The notes: generated from the letters alone by a model not told the origin. Positions 15,367-24,178 are shown, counted from the first letter of the stretch. The stretch: DNA of 37,679 nucleotides from JANYCG01 sp031428695 (GCA_031428695.1 JANOYE010000121.1:1-37679), one strand, 5' to 3'. Made by a program: numbers and translations.

Positions 15367-15392
15367 AAGGGCGCTGATGGCGCCCTTTTTTT
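15367..15392 (+). terminator. Rho-independent terminator after the PEP-CTERM gene
   Basis: A perfect 8-bp stem (AAGGGCGC, loop TGATG, GCGCCCTT) runs straight into a T-tract, 28 bases after the stop codon. Confidence 0.92.
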
Positions 15393-15449
15393 CGCCTGGC
15401 GCCATGGTCTTGCATATATTTGACCCCCGAATCGCGCTGGTCAGCGGGA

Positions 15450-16368
15450 TCAGGGTGTGCCGAGGACCAGGCTGGTGACGGGACTCGTCGCGTTTTCACC
15501 GCCGAAGATGACCAGTTTGCCGCTGAGAGCCGCCATGCCGTGGAAGGCGCGTTGGCCTACTATGGTTGACACCGGGTCGAGGTTCCAGGTGACGCCGTTG
15601 TCAAGCGATTGCAAAACGTCGCCGGTGTAGCCGAGACTTCCGAGCAGGTTCGAGCCACCAGCCATTCAGCACGTCGTTGTTGTAGGTGAAGCTGGCGGCA
15701 ACGGTGACCATTGTGTCGCTGGTGCGCCCGCCAACCAAAAACAAGGCGGCCCCGTCAGACACGACCCGGAAACCCCGCAATGAGGTAATGCCGACCGGCA
15801 GCGGCGGTGCCGCATTGGTGTTGACCCAGCTGGCCCCGGCGTCGGTTGACTGGTACATAGGCGGCACAAGATTGTTGCCCACCGGTTGCGAGCCCACTAC
15901 ATAAAGCATGCTGCCGATGGTCGCAAGGCTCACGTTTTGCAAACTTCCAATGTTGTGATTGGCGGTTTTGACTTCCCAGGCCACTGGGCCGACAAACACG
16001 AAACTGATCGTACCTTGGCCAACTGTGGCCCTGCCATCACTGCCGCGGGCGACCGCCGAAATGGCTACGCTGCTGGCGCCAGGCGTCGTCACCGTGCCGG
16101 AAATCTCGCCGGTGGATGCGTTGATCGACATCCCAGCCGGCAGGCCGGAGGCGGTGTACGCGAGTGAGCAGGGGCTCTGAATGATGTTGCTGGCGGTTTG
16201 GGCGAACGACTGCGCCGTTCCGGCGTAGATCGCTGCAGGAACCGCGTAAGAAACGCGTGGTGTGCCAATGATGGTGCAGGTGGTGGTGGTGGTGGTGGTC
16301 GCACTACCTCCGCCGCAGGCAGCCAAGACCAGGGGCAGCAGGCAAGGCGCCCAATGAGCGAATTTCAT
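15450..16368 (-). pseudogene. Frameshifted Ig/kelch-like lipoprotein
   Basis: The start at 16368 gives a lipoprotein signal (MKFAHWAPCLLPLVLAACGGG; lipobox LAAC) and a seven-Thr stretch, followed by a putative Ig-type domain (YTASGLPAGMSINASTGEISGTV) and kelch/BNR-like segments (MYQSTDAGASW, LFLVGGRTSDT). The first frame degenerates after SFTYNNDVLN near 15670 and stops at 15601. The second frame (stop 15450) takes over with AGGSNLLGSLGYTGDVLQSLDNGVTWN and FGGENATSP, clearly more of the same repeat type. Either one base was lost or gained near 15665, or a deletion between repeats removed part of a blade and changed frame. It would be an outer-membrane or periplasmic surface protein if intact. 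A sequencing error is the main alternative. Confidence 0.75.
16279..16299. repeat. (GGT)7 trinucleotide tract
   Basis: Seven perfect GGT units on the plus strand encode seven Thr residues just after the lipobox of the kelch-like lipoprotein. Changes in unit number would keep the reading frame and alter only spacer length. Confidence 0.85.
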
Positions 16369-16552
16369 GAAATTCTTTCTAAGGAGCCGTCGAATGGATT
16401 TGCTTGACGCCGAAGACATGGCGCGGATCAATCCTGCTTGCCACGGCCTGAATTGTCGAGCAATCAGAGCGGCAAACTAAAGAGATCAGCCACAAAGTGA
16501 AATATTGAAAAAGCGGAATAACTTCACGCTGTCGCGAATTTGCACACATTGG

Positions 16553-16579
16553 AAATCAACCCCAAATTGGGGTTGATTT
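16553..16579 (+). terminator. Long inverted repeat, possible terminator
   Basis: Two perfect 13-base arms (AAATCAACCCCAA and its complement) surround one base and are followed on the plus strand by TTTTT. The stem forms in either direction. It lies about 110 bases beyond the end of the Rieske oxygenase gene on the minus strand, where its T-run is weak, so its direction of use is unclear. Confidence 0.5.
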
Positions 16580-16653
16580 TTGTGAGCAGTGCTTGCCGTT
16601 TATGAAGTTTTAGGGGTTTTTGTCCGCCAAGTCGCGAAAAATGGCCGCAATAA

Positions 16654-16670
16654 GCTATCAAAATAATAGC
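16654..16670. repeat. Copy of the 17-bp GCTAT-N7-RTAGC element (intergenic)
   Basis: GCTAT-CAAAATA-ATAGC lies just downstream of the Rieske oxygenase gene and matches the pattern of the copies at 6091, 12824, 28959 and 31360. Confidence 0.6.
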
Positions 16671-16688
16671 AAATCAACTCCGCGAAAT

Positions 16689-17843
16689 TCACCCAACCTG
16701 CCCCATCTCGCGCCGGTACCACTCGTGAAACTGCTGCATGCCGTCTTCCATCGGGCTTTGATACGGCCCGGTTTCGTTGTCGCCGCGTTGCATCAGGGCC
16801 TGGCGGCCGGCGTCCATGCACAGGGCGATTTCGTCGTCTTCTATGCAGGTCTCCATGTAGGCGGCGCGTTGCGCTTCGACGAACTCGCGCTCGAACGCCT
16901 GGATCTCTTCGGGGTAATAAAACTCCACCATGTTCATGGTTTTTTGCGGACCGATGGGGTGCAGCGTGGAGACGGTGAGCACATGCGGGTACCACTCGAC
17001 CATGACGTGCGGGTAATACGTGAGCCAGATCGCGCCGTAAGGCGGCGGCACGCCGTTGCGGTATTTCAGCAGCGCCTCCTGCCAGCGCTGGTACGCGGCC
17101 GAGCCGCCTTGTTCGTCGGCTTTGCCCAGGCGGTTGGCTACGCCCACCGTTTGCACCGAGTAGTGCGGCTTGAATTGCCACTGCAGCTCTTCGCATTCGA
17201 CAAACTGGCCCAAGCCGGGGTGGAAGGGACCAACGTGGTAGTCCTCCAGATAGACCTCGATGAAGGTCTTCCAGTTGTAGTTGCACTCGTGCATCTCGAC
17301 GTGGTCGAGCGCGTAGCCAGAGAAATCAAGCGCCTTGCTTGGCCCCAAGCCGGCCAGATCGGCGGACGCATCGCGGCTGGAGCCATCTTTGTTGCGCTCG
17401 AACAGCAGACCGTTCCACTCGGTGAGCGGGTAGTTGTGCAGGTTCAGGCAGGGGTCTTTTTCAAAATGCGGCGCGCCGAGGAGCGTGCCTGCGGGCACCT
17501 GGCCGCTGGCCGCGTAAGTCCAGCGGTGCAGCGGGCAGACGATGTTGCCGCCGGCCTGCGCGGGCAGGCTGCCACGGCCCTTGAGAATGAGCGCTTGGCG
17601 ATGCCGGCAGACGTTGCTGATCAGCTCCACGCCATTCGGGGTGCGCACCAGCGCCCGCCCGCCGGATTCTTGCGGCAGCGTATAAAAATCACCCACTTGC
17701 GGAACAGCAAGCTGGTGGCCCACGTAACGCGGGCCGTTTTTGAACAATGCGTCGATTTCGCGCCTATAGAGCGCTTCATCGAAATAGCTTGAAACTGGTA
17801 GTTGGCTTTGAACCCGCTGCAGTTGAAGGCTTAAATCAGACAT
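16689..17843 (-). CDS. Rieske non-haem iron oxygenase, alpha subunit type
   Basis: A 384-residue cytoplasmic oxygenase component. The Rieske [2Fe-2S] site is CRHRQ (C79, H81) and CPLHRW (C103, H106). The mononuclear iron site is in NWKTFIEVYLEDYHVGPFHPGL, with H203 and H208 and the bridging D201; the third ligand is probably D336 or D337 in ETCIEDDE. Such enzymes hydroxylate or demethylate aromatic rings or quaternary amines using electrons from a separate reductase. No reductase or ferredoxin gene is adjacent, and the substrate is unknown. The gene seems monocistronic on the minus strand. I recall a similar oxygenase gene lying next to xseB in related genomes; here a haloperoxidase module separates them. 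Confidence 0.88.
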   Translation of the reverse strand: MSDLSLQLQRVQSQLPVSSYFDEALYRREIDALFKNGPRYVGHQLAVPQVGDFYTLPQESGGRALVRTPNGVELISNVCRHRQALILKGRGSLPAQAGGNIVCPLHRWTYAASGQVPAGTLLGAPHFEKDPCLNLHNYPLTEWNGLLFERNKDGSSRDASADLAGLGPSKALDFSGYALDHVEMHECNYNWKTFIEVYLEDYHVGPFHPGLGQFVECEELQWQFKPHYSVQTVGVANRLGKADEQGGSAAYQRWQEALLKYRNGVPPPYGAIWLTYYPHVMVEWYPHVLTVSTLHPIGPQKTMNMVEFYYPEEIQAFEREFVEAQRAAYMETCIEDDEIALCMDAGRQALMQRGDNETGPYQSPMEDGMQQFHEWYRREMGQVG

Positions 17844-18012
17844 GGGACTGACCTAGAGACTCCCCCTATGAAGGGGCAGGGCGCACCTGTTTTGGGTGCT
17901 TCACAATGGGATTTCCGGCGCGAGCCGAAAAGAAGGAGGCTGGATTGTAGCGGTGGGCTTCACGCGACCTTCTCGCCGCCGCCCTGTCACCGACTTCCAA
18001 AGAGGTGCTGGG

Positions 18013-19260
18013 CTAATGTCCCGTTGGATTTGCGGCCAGGCCGACAAACGTCTGAAGTTCATCCAGAAACTGCTGCCAGGCGGGTTCCTGCTCCAGCAAG
18101 ATGTGGTTTTTGCTTTCCAGCGTGATGAAGTGCGCGCCCTTGATGTGCCCTGCGATGTACCGGCCTTCGTCCAGCGGCACACGCGGGTCGCCACGGCTGT
18201 GGATGACCAGCGTCGGGCATTGAACCTGGCTCAGCAAATCAGCAATGTCCATCGTCTCATAAGCGGCAATCAAATGCGCGGCGTTTTCAGGCGATGTCGA
18301 GGTGCGTTGCAATTCCGTGAACCATTGGTATTGCTCGGGCGTGCTGTCGGGAATCAACATGCTGGTGAAAATCTGCCGGAATGCGGGGTTGGGCCGGCCC
18401 CAGCCGATTTCGATCAGATGGCGCATCGCCTGCGCTTCCCGCCGATCCAGCTCGCTTGGGTTGCGAGCCAGCCGTCCGCGCGCAAACGCACCATAGAGCA
18501 CCATGTTTTTAACCCGCTGCGGGTGCAGCGCGGCGTAGGCAATTGCCACCCCGGCACCCTGGGACGAGCCAAAAAGCGAAAAGCGCTCCAACCCGGCGGC
18601 ATCGACCACGGTTTCAAGGTCGCTGAGCGCCAATTCAAATGAAAACCCAGGCACATGGCGGTCTGACAGGCCGCACCCTCGGCAGTCATAACGCACCAGC
18701 CGGTTTTTGGACGCCAGCGCCCGCAGCCGAGACCGCCATACCGGACTGTCCCAATCCGCTTCCAGGTGGTTGATCCAGGTGCCCACCTCCACCAAAGGCG
18801 AGCCTTGCCCCGCCATGCCGTAGGCCAACTGAACATTGTCTTGGGTGGTGCAGAACAGGATTGTTTGCGGCACAAGGTGGTTGCGGTGCGCCGCTTCCAC
18901 GTTTGGCAGTGCCAATGCCCCATTGGACACCAGTGGCACCTGGGCTTCAAAAATATAACCGCGTCCGCGCACCGTTTTGACGAAGCTTTGCGACTCATCG
19001 CCCAAAGCAGCGCGCAACTGGGCGACACACTGAACCAGCGAATCGTCGGTGACGACCACATGGGGCCATACCTCCTTCACCAATTCATCTTTGCCCAGCA
19101 GCCGCCCGTGGTTTTGGACGAAATAGGCCGCCAGCCGGAAGGCCGTTGGCCCCAGCGGCAGCGCCTGGCCGTTCAGCTGGAACTCCCCCCGATTCAAGTC
19201 CAAAACCGCATCGAGACGTTTTGGCTGGCTGGCTTGGACAAGTGACAGTTTCGGCAACAT
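18013..19260 (-). CDS. Winged-helix DNA-binding domain fused to an alpha/beta-hydrolase
   Basis: A 415-residue cytoplasmic fusion. Residues about 15-108 are an OmpR/CadC-type winged helix: LNRGEFQLNGQALPLGPTAFRLAAYFV, LLGKDELVKEVWPHVVVTDDSLVQCVAQLRAALGD, VKTVRGRGYIFE. Residues about 135-405 are an alpha/beta-hydrolase with a complete triad: S233 in GSSQG, D358 in HSRGDPRVP and H386 in SKNHILL. There is no membrane segment and no receiver domain. It may be a one-component regulator that senses or hydrolyses a small molecule. It is divergent from the haloperoxidase-family gene (156-base gap), the likeliest target. It could instead be mainly an enzyme that regulates its own gene. Domain calls are strong; the role is inferred. 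Confidence 0.87.
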   Translation of the reverse strand: MLPKLSLVQASQPKRLDAVLDLNRGEFQLNGQALPLGPTAFRLAAYFVQNHGRLLGKDELVKEVWPHVVVTDDSLVQCVAQLRAALGDESQSFVKTVRGRGYIFEAQVPLVSNGALALPNVEAAHRNHLVPQTILFCTTQDNVQLAYGMAGQGSPLVEVGTWINHLEADWDSPVWRSRLRALASKNRLVRYDCRGCGLSDRHVPGFSFELALSDLETVVDAAGLERFSLFGSSQGAGVAIAYAALHPQRVKNMVLYGAFARGRLARNPSELDRREAQAMRHLIEIGWGRPNPAFRQIFTSMLIPDSTPEQYQWFTELQRTSTSPENAAHLIAAYETMDIADLLSQVQCPTLVIHSRGDPRVPLDEGRYIAGHIKGAHFITLESKNHILLEQEPAWQQFLDELQTFVGLAANPTGH

Positions 19261-19416
19261 ATCGGCAATCCTTCAGCGTTTCTTCATGTGCTTTTGCTGG
19301 CTTTTTCCTAGGATATCCGAAGTGCATCGTGCCGGGTGAAATTTTGCTGGTTTGCCGCCAATCTTGATTCCTGAAACCTTGCGCTCAGTGCTCGAAACCA
19401 TCAGGAGGAAAACATC

Positions 19417-20763
19417 ATGTCAAACGCCTTTTTTTCCGCATGCGCCCGCATCAGCCCAAGCCTGAAGGCATCAGGTTGGCCCCATCTTGCCGCCACACTC
19501 GCCTTCGCAGGCCTGCTGGTGTTGCTGCCAGGTTGCGCGGCAAACTCACCGGCTGCGGGGCCGCCCGTCACCATCACCTCAACCGGGGCCAACGCGGTCA
19601 CGGTCTGGGATGAAGTCGCCACGAGCGCGATCAACATGCCAGCGGCCGTCACGGGCACGCCGGAAGAACGGATGCCGCTCACCGGCGCCGACCACGCCAC
19701 GGTGCATCTGGCGATCTATGACGCGGTTATGGCCATCGCGGGCACACACCGGCCTTATGCCATCACGCCGACAACGCCCGCTGCCGGCGCGTCGATGGAG
19801 GCTGCCGCCAATGCAGCCGCCTATGGTGTGATGCGGGGCTTGTTTCCAGCGCGCGCCAACCTCTACCAAAACACTTATGACACCCGAATGGCCGACATCC
19901 CCGAGGGTGACGCCAAGACGCGCGGAACGGCCATTGGCATAGAGGCAGCACGCGGCATGTTGGCGCTGCGTGCCAACGATGGCCGGCACACCCCGTTGGC
20001 GGCCTATGTTCACGGCACCGAAGCTGGCAAATTTCGGGCTGGCGCAGCAGTGCTTCGCCCTTACATCCACGTCAAACCGTTAGCCATGACCAGCGCAGCA
20101 CAATTTCGCGCCAGTGGACCCCCCGCGCTGGACAGTGCAGCCTATGCCGCCGACCTGAATGAAACCAAATTATTCGGCAGGGCGACCCACTCGGCGCGAA
20201 GTGAAGCGCAAACCGAGTCCGCGCGTTTCTACACCGACCCGCCACCGCTTTACTGGCCGCGCAACCTGCGCCAGTTTGGCTCGGCCCAGGCCAGCCTTGC
20301 CGACAATGCCCGGCTGATGGCGCAAATCTGGATGGCGCAAACCGACTCTTTGATTGCCTGCATGGAGACCAAGTACCACTACAACTTCTGGCGCCCCACG
20401 ACGGCGATCAACTTGGCCGACAGCCGCATCAACCTGGCGACCGTGGCTGAAGCCGGCTGGACGCCGGTGGTGCCCACGCCCCCTCACCCGGAGTACCCCG
20501 CAGCGCATTCCTGCGTGACCACGGGTGTTTCCGAGACGCTGCGCAATTACTTCCAGACCCACCAGGTCGGCGTCAGTTTTTCCAGCGGCGTGCCCAATAC
20601 AGTGGTGCGCCGGTTCAGCACCACCGACGAAATGTCAAATGACACGGGTGTGGCCAGAATCTACGGGGGCATGCACTTTCGATTCTCAATTGTCGATGGC
20701 GCCTTGATTGGGAAACAGGTCGCCAACTGGATTGCCGAGAAGCACTTCGGGCCGCGCAACTGA
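19417..20763 (+). CDS. Vanadium-haloperoxidase/PAP2-superfamily lipoprotein
   Basis: A 448-residue exported protein with lipobox LPGC (C40). The vanadate/phosphate-binding motifs of the superfamily are present in order: K-x6-RP as KYHYNFWRP (K319, R326, P327), PEYPAAHS with H364 in place of the usual PSGH, and ARIYGGMH with R414 and the vanadate-binding H420. Vanadium haloperoxidases oxidise halides with hydrogen peroxide; relatives with the same pocket are acid phosphatases. Length and the all-helical N-terminal half favour the haloperoxidase branch. It starts with an excellent AGGAGG at 19402-19407. Its divergent neighbour is the winged-helix/hydrolase regulator. Whether it halogenates, or uses phosphate esters, cannot be settled from sequence. 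Confidence 0.85.
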   Translation: MSNAFFSACARISPSLKASGWPHLAATLAFAGLLVLLPGCAANSPAAGPPVTITSTGANAVTVWDEVATSAINMPAAVTGTPEERMPLTGADHATVHLAIYDAVMAIAGTHRPYAITPTTPAAGASMEAAANAAAYGVMRGLFPARANLYQNTYDTRMADIPEGDAKTRGTAIGIEAARGMLALRANDGRHTPLAAYVHGTEAGKFRAGAAVLRPYIHVKPLAMTSAAQFRASGPPALDSAAYAADLNETKLFGRATHSARSEAQTESARFYTDPPPLYWPRNLRQFGSAQASLADNARLMAQIWMAQTDSLIACMETKYHYNFWRPTTAINLADSRINLATVAEAGWTPVVPTPPHPEYPAAHSCVTTGVSETLRNYFQTHQVGVSFSSGVPNTVVRRFSTTDEMSNDTGVARIYGGMHFRFSIVDGALIGKQVANWIAEKHFGPRN

Positions 20764-20901
20764 CTGGCAACTGATTGTCAACAGAGGACGCGGGCTGGCG
20801 CAACGCCAGCCTCGTTGCGGGCGGGCCAAGGCGCTGAAAGGGGCCTGGCCGACGGTGATGCGGAACAGCCTAAAATTGCCCCTTTGTCCACCGCATATTC
20901 C

Positions 20902-21144
20902 ATGGCCAAAGCACCCGCCAAAACACCCGGAGCCCCAGCACCCGCCAGTTATGAAGCCGCCCAAACCGAGCTGGAGCAACTGGTGGCGCGCCTCGAATCC
21001 GGCGACATGCCGCTGGAGCAGTTGTTGACCGGCTACCAGCGGGGTGCCGAATTGCTCAAATACTGCCGCGACAAGCTTCAGGCCGTGGAAGAGCAGATCA
21101 AGGTGCTGGACGCCGGAACGCTCAAGACATGGACGCCTCAGTGA
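20902..21144 (+). CDS. xseB: Exodeoxyribonuclease VII small subunit
   Basis: An 80-residue protein, the usual XseB length. SYEAAQTELEQLVARLESGDMPLEQLLTGYQRGAELLKYCRDKL is the family's helical core. It joins XseA, encoded elsewhere, to form the nuclease that trims single-stranded DNA in repair. An upstream extension to 20815 is not homologous and is rejected. The gene overlaps ispA by 16 bases and starts the xseB-ispA-dxs operon common in proteobacteria. Confidence 0.93.
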   Translation: MAKAPAKTPGAPAPASYEAAQTELEQLVARLESGDMPLEQLLTGYQRGAELLKYCRDKLQAVEEQIKVLDAGTLKTWTPQ

Positions 21145-22136
21145 GTGCGCTCTTGAGTGCCGTGGACAAGGCTGACGCGGGCGCTGCAACCAGCGCGCCG
21201 CCAGCATTTGACCTCGGTGCCTGGAGCCAACGCCACCTCGCCACTGTCGAGCGTGCGCTAGGGCGCTGGGTCACCGTCGAGGCGCCCGCCGGGCTGGATC
21301 ACGGCGCGCCTGCTGCCTTGGTAGACGCCATGCGTTACGCCGTGCTTGACGGCGGCAAGCGCCTGCGCCCGCTGCTGGTTCTGGCCAGTTGCGAGGCGGT
21401 GCAAGGCAATGCCACTGCCGCCCTGCGCGCCGCCTGCGCCACCGAGCTGATTCACGCCTACTCACTCGTGCATGATGATTTGCCATGCATGGACAACGAC
21501 GTGTTGCGCCGAGGCAAACCCACCGTGCACGTCAAATACGGCGAAGCGCAGGCCTTGCTTGCGGGCGATGCGCTGCAGGCGCTGGCCTTCGAATTGCTCA
21601 CGCCCGATGAATCAACCCCCGACGGCGCGGCCGTTCCCGCGCCCTTGCAAGCGCGCCTGTGCCGGTTGCTGGCCCAGGCGGCGGGCAGCGCGGGCATGGC
21701 GGGTGGCCAGGCGATTGATCTGGCCAGCGTCGGGCTGCAACTCACCGAGCGGCAATTGAGTGAAATGCACCGCCTCAAAACCGGCGCGCTGCTTCAAGGC
21801 AGCGTGATGATGGGCGCGGCCTGTGGCGCGCCGTCAGCAAATGCGGCCAAGGCGCTGGAAACCTACGGCGCCGCAATGGGCCTGGCCTTTCAGGTGGTGG
21901 ACGACATCCTGGACGCCACCGAAGATTCGTCCACGCTGGGCAAAACCGCTGGAAAAGACGCCGAACACGGCAAACCCACTTACGTGTCGCTCCTGGGGCT
22001 GGCGCGGTCACGCACCTTCGCACAAGAGCTTTTGGCCCAGGCCCTGAGTGCGCTGGACGAGCTGGACGCCAGCGGGCTGCCCGAGACGCGCGCTTTGCGC
22101 GGGCTGGCTAACATGGTGGTCAACCGCAAGGCCTGA
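21129..22136 (+). CDS. ispA: Farnesyl diphosphate synthase
   Basis: A 335-residue trans-prenyltransferase that condenses isopentenyl and dimethylallyl/geranyl diphosphates into farnesyl diphosphate, feeding quinone and undecaprenyl synthesis. The first Asp-rich motif is HDDLPCMDNDVLRRG (D116, D117, D122) and the second is VVDDILD (D258, D259, D262). GGKRLRPLLV (75-84) is the IPP-binding start and LKTGALLQGS the substrate-side motif. The N-terminus is about 25 residues longer than usual and poorly conserved, so a start further downstream is possible. The gene overlaps xseB by 16 bases and is followed by dxs after about 20 bases. Confidence 0.93.
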   Translation: MDASVSALLSAVDKADAGAATSAPPAFDLGAWSQRHLATVERALGRWVTVEAPAGLDHGAPAALVDAMRYAVLDGGKRLRPLLVLASCEAVQGNATAALRAACATELIHAYSLVHDDLPCMDNDVLRRGKPTVHVKYGEAQALLAGDALQALAFELLTPDESTPDGAAVPAPLQARLCRLLAQAAGSAGMAGGQAIDLASVGLQLTERQLSEMHRLKTGALLQGSVMMGAACGAPSANAAKALETYGAAMGLAFQVVDDILDATEDSSTLGKTAGKDAEHGKPTYVSLLGLARSRTFAQELLAQALSALDELDASGLPETRALRGLANMVVNRKA

Positions 22137-22157
22137 ACGGTGGAAAATAGGGAAAAA

Positions 22158-24086
22158 ATGGGAAAAACAGAACACATGCCAAACACTGCCTATCCGCTGT
22201 TGGAGACGATGCACTCGCCCGCTGAAGTGCGCAAGTTGTCACGCGCGCAGTTGCGCCCGCTGGCAGACGAATTGCGCGCTTATGTGCTCGACACTGTCTC
22301 CAAAACCGGCGGGCATTTGAGCTCCAACCTCGGCACGGTGGAGCTCACCGTGGCGTTGCATTACGTTTACAACACGCCGCAAGACCGGCTGGTGTGGGAC
22401 GTGGGCCACCAAACCTACCCACACAAAATATTGACCGGGCGGCGTGAGCGCATGGCCAGTTTGCGCCAGCACGGCGGCCTCTCGGGCTTCCCGCAGCGCA
22501 GCGAGAGTGAGTTTGACGCCTTTGGCACGGCGCATTCCAGCACCTCGATTTCCGCCGCTCTGGGCATGGCGATGGGTGCCAAGCTGCAGGGCAGCGAACG
22601 CCGCGCGGTGGCCATCATCGGCGACGGCGCCATGACGGCCGGCATGGCTTTTGAAGCGCTCAACAACGCCGGGGTGTCTGACTGCAACCTGTTGGTCATC
22701 CTCAACGACAACGACATGAGCATCAGCCCGCCGGTGGGCGCGCTGAACCGCTATTTGGCGCAACTCATGAGCGGCCAGTTTTATGCGGCGGCCAAAAACG
22801 TCGGCAAGACGGTGCTCAAGGGCGCGCCGCCGCTGTTTGAGCTGGCCAAACGCCTGGAAGAGCAGGCCAAAGGCATGGTGGTGCCGGCCACGCTTTTCGA
22901 GAAGTTTGGCTTCAACTACATCGGCCCGATTGACGGGCATGACCTTGAATCCCTCATCCCCACGCTGGAAAATATCAAACACCTGGAGGGCCGCCAGTTC
23001 CTGCACGTGGTCACCAAAAAAGGCCAGGGTTACAAACGCGCTGAAGCGGATCCGGTCACCTACCACGGCCCCGGCAAGTTCGACCCGGCGGTGGGTTTGC
23101 TCAAACCCGTAGTGCCGCCCAAAGCCACGTTCACGCAGGTGTTTGGCCAATGGTTGTGCGACATGGCGGCGCAGGACCATCGCTTGGTGGGCATCACGCC
23201 AGCCATGCGTGAAGGCTCCGGCCTGGTCGAGTTCGAGCAGCGCTTCCCGACGCGGTATTTTGACGTGGGCATCGCCGAGCAACACGCCGTGACGTTCGCC
23301 GCCGGGCTGGCCTGCGAGGGCCTCAAACCCGTGGTGGCGATTTATTCCACCTTTTTGCAGCGCGCTTATGACCAGTTGATCCACGATGTCGCCATCCAGA
23401 ACCTGCCGGTGGTCTTCGCGCTGGATCGGGCTGGCCTGGTCGGTGCCGATGGCGCCACCCACGCCGGCAATTACGACATCGCCTACCTGCGTTGCATCCC
23501 CAACATGAGCATCGCCTGCCCGGCCGATGAAAACGAGTGTCGCGGCCTGCTTAGCAGCGCTTATGCACAAAACCACCCCGTGGCCGTGCGTTACCCGCGC
23601 GGCGCGGGGGTCGGCGCGGCGATGTCTGCCGGATTGGAGGCGCTGCCATTTGGCAAAGGCGAGGTTCGGCGCCACGCAGAGGGAAAAAACAAACGCATCG
23701 CGATTCTGGCGTTTGGCACACTCTTGTACCCGGCGATGGCTGTGGCGGAAAAACTCAACGCCACGGTTGTCAACATGCGCTGGGCCAAACCGCTTGACGC
23801 TGAGTTGCTGTTGAAAGTAGCGGCAGAACACGAATCCCTGGTGACGCTGGAAGACGCGGCCATCATGGGCGGTGCGGGCAGCGCCGTGGCCGAGGCGCTG
23901 CATGCGGCGAATGTACAAAAGCCGCTGTTGATGCTGGGCCTACCCGACAAGTTCATTGAACACGGCGACCCGGCGAAACTCATGGCGATGCATGGGCTGG
24001 ATGCTGCGGGTATTCAGGCTTCAATAGCGAAACGCTTTCCAAGTCACGCAGAACAAGCGCGATCCGCTCTTAAAGTTGTAGCGTGA
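22158..24086 (+). CDS. dxs: 1-deoxy-D-xylulose-5-phosphate synthase
   Basis: A 642-residue thiamine-diphosphate enzyme that joins pyruvate and glyceraldehyde-3-phosphate, the entry step of the non-mevalonate isoprenoid pathway. The cofactor-binding motif GDGAMTAGMAFEALNN spans about 155-170. HLSSNLGTVELTVALHYV, WDVGHQTYPHKILTGRR, the catalytic EQHAVTFAAGLA and DRAGLVGADGATHAG are all present. ATG 22158 is chosen because AGGGA lies 5 bases upstream; a GTG at 22140 and an ATG at 22176 are alternatives. It follows ispA closely, so precursor supply and chain elongation are co-expressed. Complete and apparently functional. Confidence 0.95.
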   Translation: MGKTEHMPNTAYPLLETMHSPAEVRKLSRAQLRPLADELRAYVLDTVSKTGGHLSSNLGTVELTVALHYVYNTPQDRLVWDVGHQTYPHKILTGRRERMASLRQHGGLSGFPQRSESEFDAFGTAHSSTSISAALGMAMGAKLQGSERRAVAIIGDGAMTAGMAFEALNNAGVSDCNLLVILNDNDMSISPPVGALNRYLAQLMSGQFYAAAKNVGKTVLKGAPPLFELAKRLEEQAKGMVVPATLFEKFGFNYIGPIDGHDLESLIPTLENIKHLEGRQFLHVVTKKGQGYKRAEADPVTYHGPGKFDPAVGLLKPVVPPKATFTQVFGQWLCDMAAQDHRLVGITPAMREGSGLVEFEQRFPTRYFDVGIAEQHAVTFAAGLACEGLKPVVAIYSTFLQRAYDQLIHDVAIQNLPVVFALDRAGLVGADGATHAGNYDIAYLRCIPNMSIACPADENECRGLLSSAYAQNHPVAVRYPRGAGVGAAMSAGLEALPFGKGEVRRHAEGKNKRIAILAFGTLLYPAMAVAEKLNATVVNMRWAKPLDAELLLKVAAEHESLVTLEDAAIMGGAGSAVAEALHAANVQKPLLMLGLPDKFIEHGDPAKLMAMHGLDAAGIQASIAKRFPSHAEQARSALKVVA

Positions 24087-24162
24087 TGGATTTTGCCGCG
24101 CTGGTTTCGAGGGCGGGCGAGTCTTGACGGTCTGATCCCACGGCCATCGCCCATTCAAATCC

Positions 24163-24178
24163 CTAGGTATTTTCCGAG
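24163..24178. promoter_or_regulatory. Operator-like dyad upstream of the TRAP operon
   Basis: CTAGG-TATTTT-CCGAG is a nearly palindromic 16-mer about 90 bases before dctQ. A site with the same geometry, CTAGG-GTTTCG-CCTAG, lies upstream of coxS at 32711-32726. I recall CTAGG-N6-CCTAG dyads upstream of genes in related betaproteobacteria but cannot name the regulator. Confidence 0.4.

Noticed and set aside
19309..19324. Third copy of the CTAGG-N6-CCTAG operator upstream of the hydrolase regulator
   Set aside because: CTAGG-ATAT-CCGAAG has only four bases between arms, so the geometry does not match the other two sites.
22239..23918. 559-codon minus-strand frame opposite dxs
   Set aside because: It is antisense to an unmistakable dxs and has no recognisable motif.
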